Origin: Knoellia sp031844405
GTDB taxonomy: Bacteria; Actinomycetota; Actinomycetes; Actinomycetales; Dermatophilaceae
Direction: 5' to 3'
DNA length: 64,000 nucleotides
Assembly (NCBI GenBank): GCA_031844405.1
Contig: JAUZVC010000002.1
Coordinates: forward strand, 62,001-126,000
Shown piece by piece: positions 60,526 through 64,000 of the stretch. Every line of letters begins with the position of its first letter. Position 1 is the first letter of the stretch. The notes under the pieces are model-generated. The model searched no databases. It saw nothing but the letters and a program-made list of their open reading frames with translations, and was not told the DNA's origin. Position numbers and translations under genes: made by a program.

Positions 60526-61650
60526 ATGAACGACAACGACGTCAAGATCCCCGAGCTCGCCCGGACCCTCGGTCTCGGCCGCCGCCAGTTCCTCGCGGCG
60601 ACCACCGCGATGGCCACGGCCGGTGCCGCGACAGCGGCAGGCGCCTCGACGGCATACGCCTCGCCGGTGGGCAACGCGGGCGGCACGCTCGTGCCCGCCT
60701 CGAAGCGCGGGATCATCCTCTACACGGTGCGCGACGCCGTCTCACGCGACCCGAACACGACCGATCTCGCGTCCGGCTTCAAGGAGGTCCTCGGCGAGCT
60801 GTCACGCATCGGCTTCCGCCAGATCGAGTTCGCCGGCTACCGCCAGCACGCCAACGCCGAGGGTGGTGCCGACCTGGGCACCGTCGCCGGAGCCTCGCTG
60901 CTGAGGTCGTGGCTCGACGACCTCGGGCTCGAGGCAGAGGGCAACCACGGCAGCATCCCGTCGACGATCACGCCGGAGACGATCGCCGCGTTCGACAGCG
61001 CCTGTGAGATCGCGAACATCCTCGGCCTCGGCCACATCGGCACCGGTGGCGACCCCACCGGGTCGGCCTACGTCGCGGACTGGGTGACGGCCGCCGAGCG
61101 CTGGAACTTCTTCGGCGAGCGGGCCTCGCGGCACGGGCTCAAGCTCTACACGCACAACCACGACATCGCCTACAGCTTCCTCCTCGACAGCGGGCCGCTG
61201 GACGCGGCGGGCAACCCCACCCGCAGCAGCGGCATCCGGCGCCTGGAGCACTTCCTCGCCCACACCGACCCCAAGCACGTGTTCCTCGAGATGGACATCT
61301 TCTGGGCGCACGTCGCGCAGTACAAGCACCACACCTACACCGCGCCGGACGGCAGCCAGGTCCGGTCCGTCTTCGACCCGGCGGCCGTCGTGGCGGCTCA
61401 GACGAAGCGCTTCCCGCTCTTCCACGCCAAGGACGGCCGCCGCGACGCGACCACGTCCAACGGCTACACGATGACGCCGTTCGGCGAGGGCGACATCGAC
61501 TACTCGACGTTCTTCCGCCGTGTCGGCGCGAAGGGCTCGCACAACCCGATGTGGGAGCAGGACACTGCCCCGGGCGGGGCGGCCAACCCCGGCCAGTCGC
61601 TCGCCTTCGCACAGACCAGCTACGACAACCTGGCTGCTCTGCGCGGCTGA
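60526..61650 (+). CDS. Tat-exported TIM-barrel sugar isomerase/epimerase-like protein
   Basis: A 374-residue protein of the AP-endonuclease-2/sugar isomerase superfamily. The N-terminus carries a Tat signal (LGRRQFLAATTAMATAGAA). The TIM-barrel then shows LSRIGFRQIEFAGYRQHANA, LEAEGNHGSIPSTITPETI, LKLYTHNHDIAY and HVFLEMDIFWAHVAQYKHH, with metal-binding Glu/His/Asp residues in those blocks. The pair KHVFLEMDIFWAH and FPLFHAKDGR suits a metal-dependent isomerase. Export is unusual because the sugar would be processed outside. It sits between the dehydrogenase and another isomerase gene. Confidence 0.85.
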   Translation: MNDNDVKIPELARTLGLGRRQFLAATTAMATAGAATAAGASTAYASPVGNAGGTLVPASKRGIILYTVRDAVSRDPNTTDLASGFKEVLGELSRIGFRQIEFAGYRQHANAEGGADLGTVAGASLLRSWLDDLGLEAEGNHGSIPSTITPETIAAFDSACEIANILGLGHIGTGGDPTGSAYVADWVTAAERWNFFGERASRHGLKLYTHNHDIAYSFLLDSGPLDAAGNPTRSSGIRRLEHFLAHTDPKHVFLEMDIFWAHVAQYKHHTYTAPDGSQVRSVFDPAAVVAAQTKRFPLFHAKDGRRDATTSNGYTMTPFGEGDIDYSTFFRRVGAKGSHNPMWEQDTAPGGAANPGQSLAFAQTSYDNLAALRG

Positions 61651-61794
61651 CCCCCGTCACCGGACCCGGTCGGTGTCGCTGTTGCAGCAGTGACCCCGAC
61701 CGGGGACCGGCTTCCGCCCGACCATCGACAGCAGGACGTGACCCGGATTCTACGTTCGTGGAGCCGGCCGAGAACGACGAAACCGGAGGACACC

Positions 61795-62811
61795 GTGGCA
61801 CGACCGATCACCCTCTTCACGGGACAGTGGGCCGACCTTCCCTTCGAGGAGGTATGCCGTCTCGCCGCCTCGTGGGGCTACGACGGCCTCGAGATCGCCT
61901 GCTGGGGCGACCACTTCGAGGTCGACCGCGCGCTGGCCGAGGACGGCTACATCGAGGGCCGACGCGAGATCCTCGAGCGGCACGGACTCGGCGTCTGGGC
62001 GATCTCGAACCACCTCGTCGGCCAGGCCGTCTGCGACGACCCGATCGACCAGCGCCACCAGGACATCCTCCCGGCCTCCGTGTGGGGAGACGGCGACCCC
62101 GAGGGCGTGCGGCAGCGGGCCGCCGAGCGCATGGCGGACACGGCTCGCGCCGCCGCCAAGCTCGGCGTCGACGTCGTCATCGGCTTCACCGGCTCGGCCA
62201 TCTGGAAGTACGTCGCGATGTTCCCGCCGGTGTCCGCGGAGACGATCGAGGCGGGCTACCAGGACTTCGCCGATCGCTGGAACCCGATCCTCGATGTCTT
62301 CGACGAGGTCGGCGTGCGGTTCGCCCACGAGGTGCACCCGAGCGAGATCGCCTATGACCACTGGTCGACGGTGCGCACGCTCGAGGCCATCGGCCACCGG
62401 GAGGCGTTCGGCCTCAACTGGGACCCGTCGCACATGGTCTGGCAGGACCTCGACCCGGCCGCGTTCATCTGGGACTTCCAGGACCGGATCTACCACGTCG
62501 ACTGCAAGGACGTGCGGATGCGCGTCGGCAACGGTCGCAACGGCCGGCTTTCGTCGCACCTGCCGTGGGCGGACCCGCGCCGCGGCTGGGACTTCGTCTC
62601 GACCGGCCACGGAGACGTGCCGTGGGAGGACTGCTTCCGCACCCTCGGGGCGATCGGCTACGACGGACCGATCTCGGTCGAGTGGGAGGACGCGGGCATG
62701 GACCGGCTCGTCGGTGCGGCCGAGGCGGTGGGCTTCGTTCGACGGCTCGCGTTCGACCGGCCGGAGGCGGCGTTCGACGCGGCGTTCAGCTCGGGCAAGG
62801 ACGAGCAGTGA
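61795..62811 (+). CDS. TIM-barrel sugar phosphate isomerase/epimerase
   Basis: A 338-residue cytosolic paralogue family member without a signal peptide. Barrel blocks: FTGQWADLPFEEVCRLAASW, YDGLEIACWGDHFEVDRALA, GVRFAHEVHPSEIAYDHW, GLNWDPSHMVWQ and IYHVDCKDVRMRV, and GPISVEWEDAGMD give the Glu/Asp/His metal site. GTG 61795 has GGAGGA 4 nt upstream. The stop overlaps the xylA start (GTGA), so translation is coupled. It likely isomerises or epimerises an intermediate of the sugar imported by the operon. Confidence 0.9.
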   Translation: MARPITLFTGQWADLPFEEVCRLAASWGYDGLEIACWGDHFEVDRALAEDGYIEGRREILERHGLGVWAISNHLVGQAVCDDPIDQRHQDILPASVWGDGDPEGVRQRAAERMADTARAAAKLGVDVVIGFTGSAIWKYVAMFPPVSAETIEAGYQDFADRWNPILDVFDEVGVRFAHEVHPSEIAYDHWSTVRTLEAIGHREAFGLNWDPSHMVWQDLDPAAFIWDFQDRIYHVDCKDVRMRVGNGRNGRLSSHLPWADPRRGWDFVSTGHGDVPWEDCFRTLGAIGYDGPISVEWEDAGMDRLVGAAEAVGFVRRLAFDRPEAAFDAAFSSGKDEQ

Positions 62812-63998
62812 GCGCCGTCGACTCCCGCGCGGGCGCTGGCGGCTCGGACTTCGCGCCGACCCGCGAGGACAAGTTCTCGTTCGGCTTCTGGACGGTCGGC
62901 TGGCAGGGCGTCGACGTGTTCGGCGGTGCCGTCCGCCCGCCGCTCGACCCGGTCGAGGCGGTCCACCGGCTCTCCGACCTCGGCGCCTGGGGCATCACCT
63001 TCCACGACGACGACGTCAGCGACTTCGGCACCTCGACGGCGCAGCGGCTCGAGCAGCTCGCGCCCTTCCGCAAGGCGCTCGACGAGACCGGCCTCGTCGT
63101 GCCGATGGTGACGACGAACCTCTTCTCGCACCCTGTCTTCCGCGACGGTGGATTCACCAACAACGACCGCGACGTGCGTCGCTACGCCATCCGCAAGGTC
63201 GCCGACAACATCGACCTCGCCGTGGAGCTCGGCGCGACGACCTTCGTCGCGTGGGGCGGGCGCGAGGGCGCGGAGTCCGGTGCGGCGAAGGACGTGCGCG
63301 CCGCGCTCGACCGCTACAAGGAGGCGTTCGACCTCCTCGGCGACTACGTCGTCGAGCAGGGCTACGACCTGCGCTTCGCGCTCGAGCCCAAGCCCAACGA
63401 GCCGCGCGGCGACATCCTGCTGCCGACGATCGGTCACGCGCTCGCCTTCATCAACGAGCTCGAGCGGCCCGAGCTCGTCGGCCTCAACCCCGAGGTCGGG
63501 CACGAGGAGATGGCCGGGCTCAACTACGCCCACGGCATCGCCCAGGCACTGTGGCACGGCAAGCTCTTCCACCTCGACCTCAACGGCCAGACCGGTCCCC
63601 GCTACGACCAGGACCTGCGCTTCGGCGCCGGCAACGCCCGTGGCGCGTTCTGGACGGTCGACACCGTCGAGACCGGTGGCTATGACGGGCCGCGGCACTT
63701 CGACTTCAAGCCGCCGCGCACCGAGGACATGGACGGCGTCTGGGCCTCGGCCGCCGGCTGCATGCGCAACTACCTCGTCCTGCGCGAGAAGTCGCGCGCG
63801 TTCCGGGCCGACCCGGAGGTGCAGGAGGCGCTGCGGGCGTCGCGGCTCGACGAGCTTGCGCAGCCGACCCTGGCGGACGGGGAGGGCCTCGACGCGTTGC
63901 GCGCCGAGGCGTTCGACCCCGACGAGGCGGCTGCCCGCGGCATGGCCTTCGAGCACCTCGACCAGCTCGCCCTGGAGCACCTCTACGGCATCCGCTGA
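62808..63998 (+). CDS. xylA: Xylose isomerase
   Basis: A 396-residue enzyme, the size of actinobacterial XylA, converting D-xylose to D-xylulose (and glucose to fructose). Conserved parts are KFSFGFWTVGWQGVDVFG, WGITFHDDDVSDFG (active-site His), VAWGGREGAE, LEPKPNEPRGDIL with the metal Glu and Lys, HALAFINELERPELVGLN, and LNGQTGPRYDQDLRFGAG with metal Asp residues. The GTG start overlaps the previous stop. xylB may lie beyond the window's end. Its presence strongly suggests that the operon's sugar is xylose or a related pentose. Confidence 0.96.
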   Translation: MSAVDSRAGAGGSDFAPTREDKFSFGFWTVGWQGVDVFGGAVRPPLDPVEAVHRLSDLGAWGITFHDDDVSDFGTSTAQRLEQLAPFRKALDETGLVVPMVTTNLFSHPVFRDGGFTNNDRDVRRYAIRKVADNIDLAVELGATTFVAWGGREGAESGAAKDVRAALDRYKEAFDLLGDYVVEQGYDLRFALEPKPNEPRGDILLPTIGHALAFINELERPELVGLNPEVGHEEMAGLNYAHGIAQALWHGKLFHLDLNGQTGPRYDQDLRFGAGNARGAFWTVDTVETGGYDGPRHFDFKPPRTEDMDGVWASAAGCMRNYLVLREKSRAFRADPEVQEALRASRLDELAQPTLADGEGLDALRAEAFDPDEAAARGMAFEHLDQLALEHLYGIR

Positions 63999-64000
63999 CC

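Overview
The window is 64 kb of very GC-rich DNA from an actinobacterium, most likely of the Intrasporangiaceae type. The grounds are near-exclusive G/C third codon positions, many GTG starts, frequent GTGA or ATGA start-stop overlaps, leaderless-looking genes, and a set of actinobacterial families (CueP, DUF3105, CHAD, LytR_C, bPH_2). The genus is an inference and cannot be fixed from the sequence alone.

The left flank (1 to about 11.6 kb) is ordinary chromosome: the 3' end of pntB, an AbiEi/DUF559-type gene, an APC amino-acid permease coupled to a PH-domain membrane protein and a 56-residue membrane peptide, upp, tadA, a DedA protein, an LLM oxidoreductase/GH13 glucosidase pair, a CDF metal exporter, a structured leader with a tiny ORF, cueP and a small secreted protein.

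From about 11.7 kb, and most clearly from 13.58 kb to the 3' end of a tRNA-Ser(CGA) gene at 45.93 kb, lies an accessory island. It lacks recognisable housekeeping genes, has many unknown genes, decayed genes and duplicated families, and is flanked by a similar 41-bp direct repeat at each end, the right copy touching the tRNA. It holds: (a) a duplicated EcsC-like / PH-domain / Mrr-type nuclease cluster (22.6-28.9 kb); (b) a CoiA-like nuclease (31-32.7 kb); (c) two tandem paralogues with an Xre/MbcA/ParS-like C-terminal half (33.3-34.4 kb); (d) a translationally coupled pair of a PLD-SNF2 helicase and an Eco57I-type N6-adenine methylase (35.0-41.5 kb), resembling a compact DISARM-like restriction system without drmA or drmB; and (e) a coupled tyrosine-recombinase-fold protein without a visible catalytic tyrosine plus a DDE-type transposase (42.7-45.7 kb). 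Two fragments of the same transposase near 17.8-18.0 and 20.9 kb, and a C-terminal fragment of a type III restriction subunit at 17.3-17.7 kb, record earlier turnover and a probable local inversion.

The right flank (45.9-64 kb) returns to chromosome: tRNA-Ser, DUF305 and DUF3105 proteins, a PIG-V-like mannosyltransferase, CHAD, LytR_C and VapB-like genes, then a large Tat-exported lyase-like protein with F5/8-type C domains. The window ends in a sugar operon: a divergent ROK repressor, a CUT2 ABC transporter (ATPase, permease, lipoprotein), a Gfo/Idh/MocA dehydrogenase, two TIM-barrel isomerases (one Tat-exported) and xylose isomerase. A promoter with an inverted repeat sits between the ROK gene and the transporter and appears to start a leaderless transcript.

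Three genome-scale signals stand out. A palindromic element lies 8-16 nt after three stop codons in fixed orientation. Core DNA uses GTATGCC/GGCATAC and avoids GTACGCC/GGCGTAC, while the island and the lyase gene do not follow this rule. Short GACGAAAGTC repeats cluster only at the two island ends.
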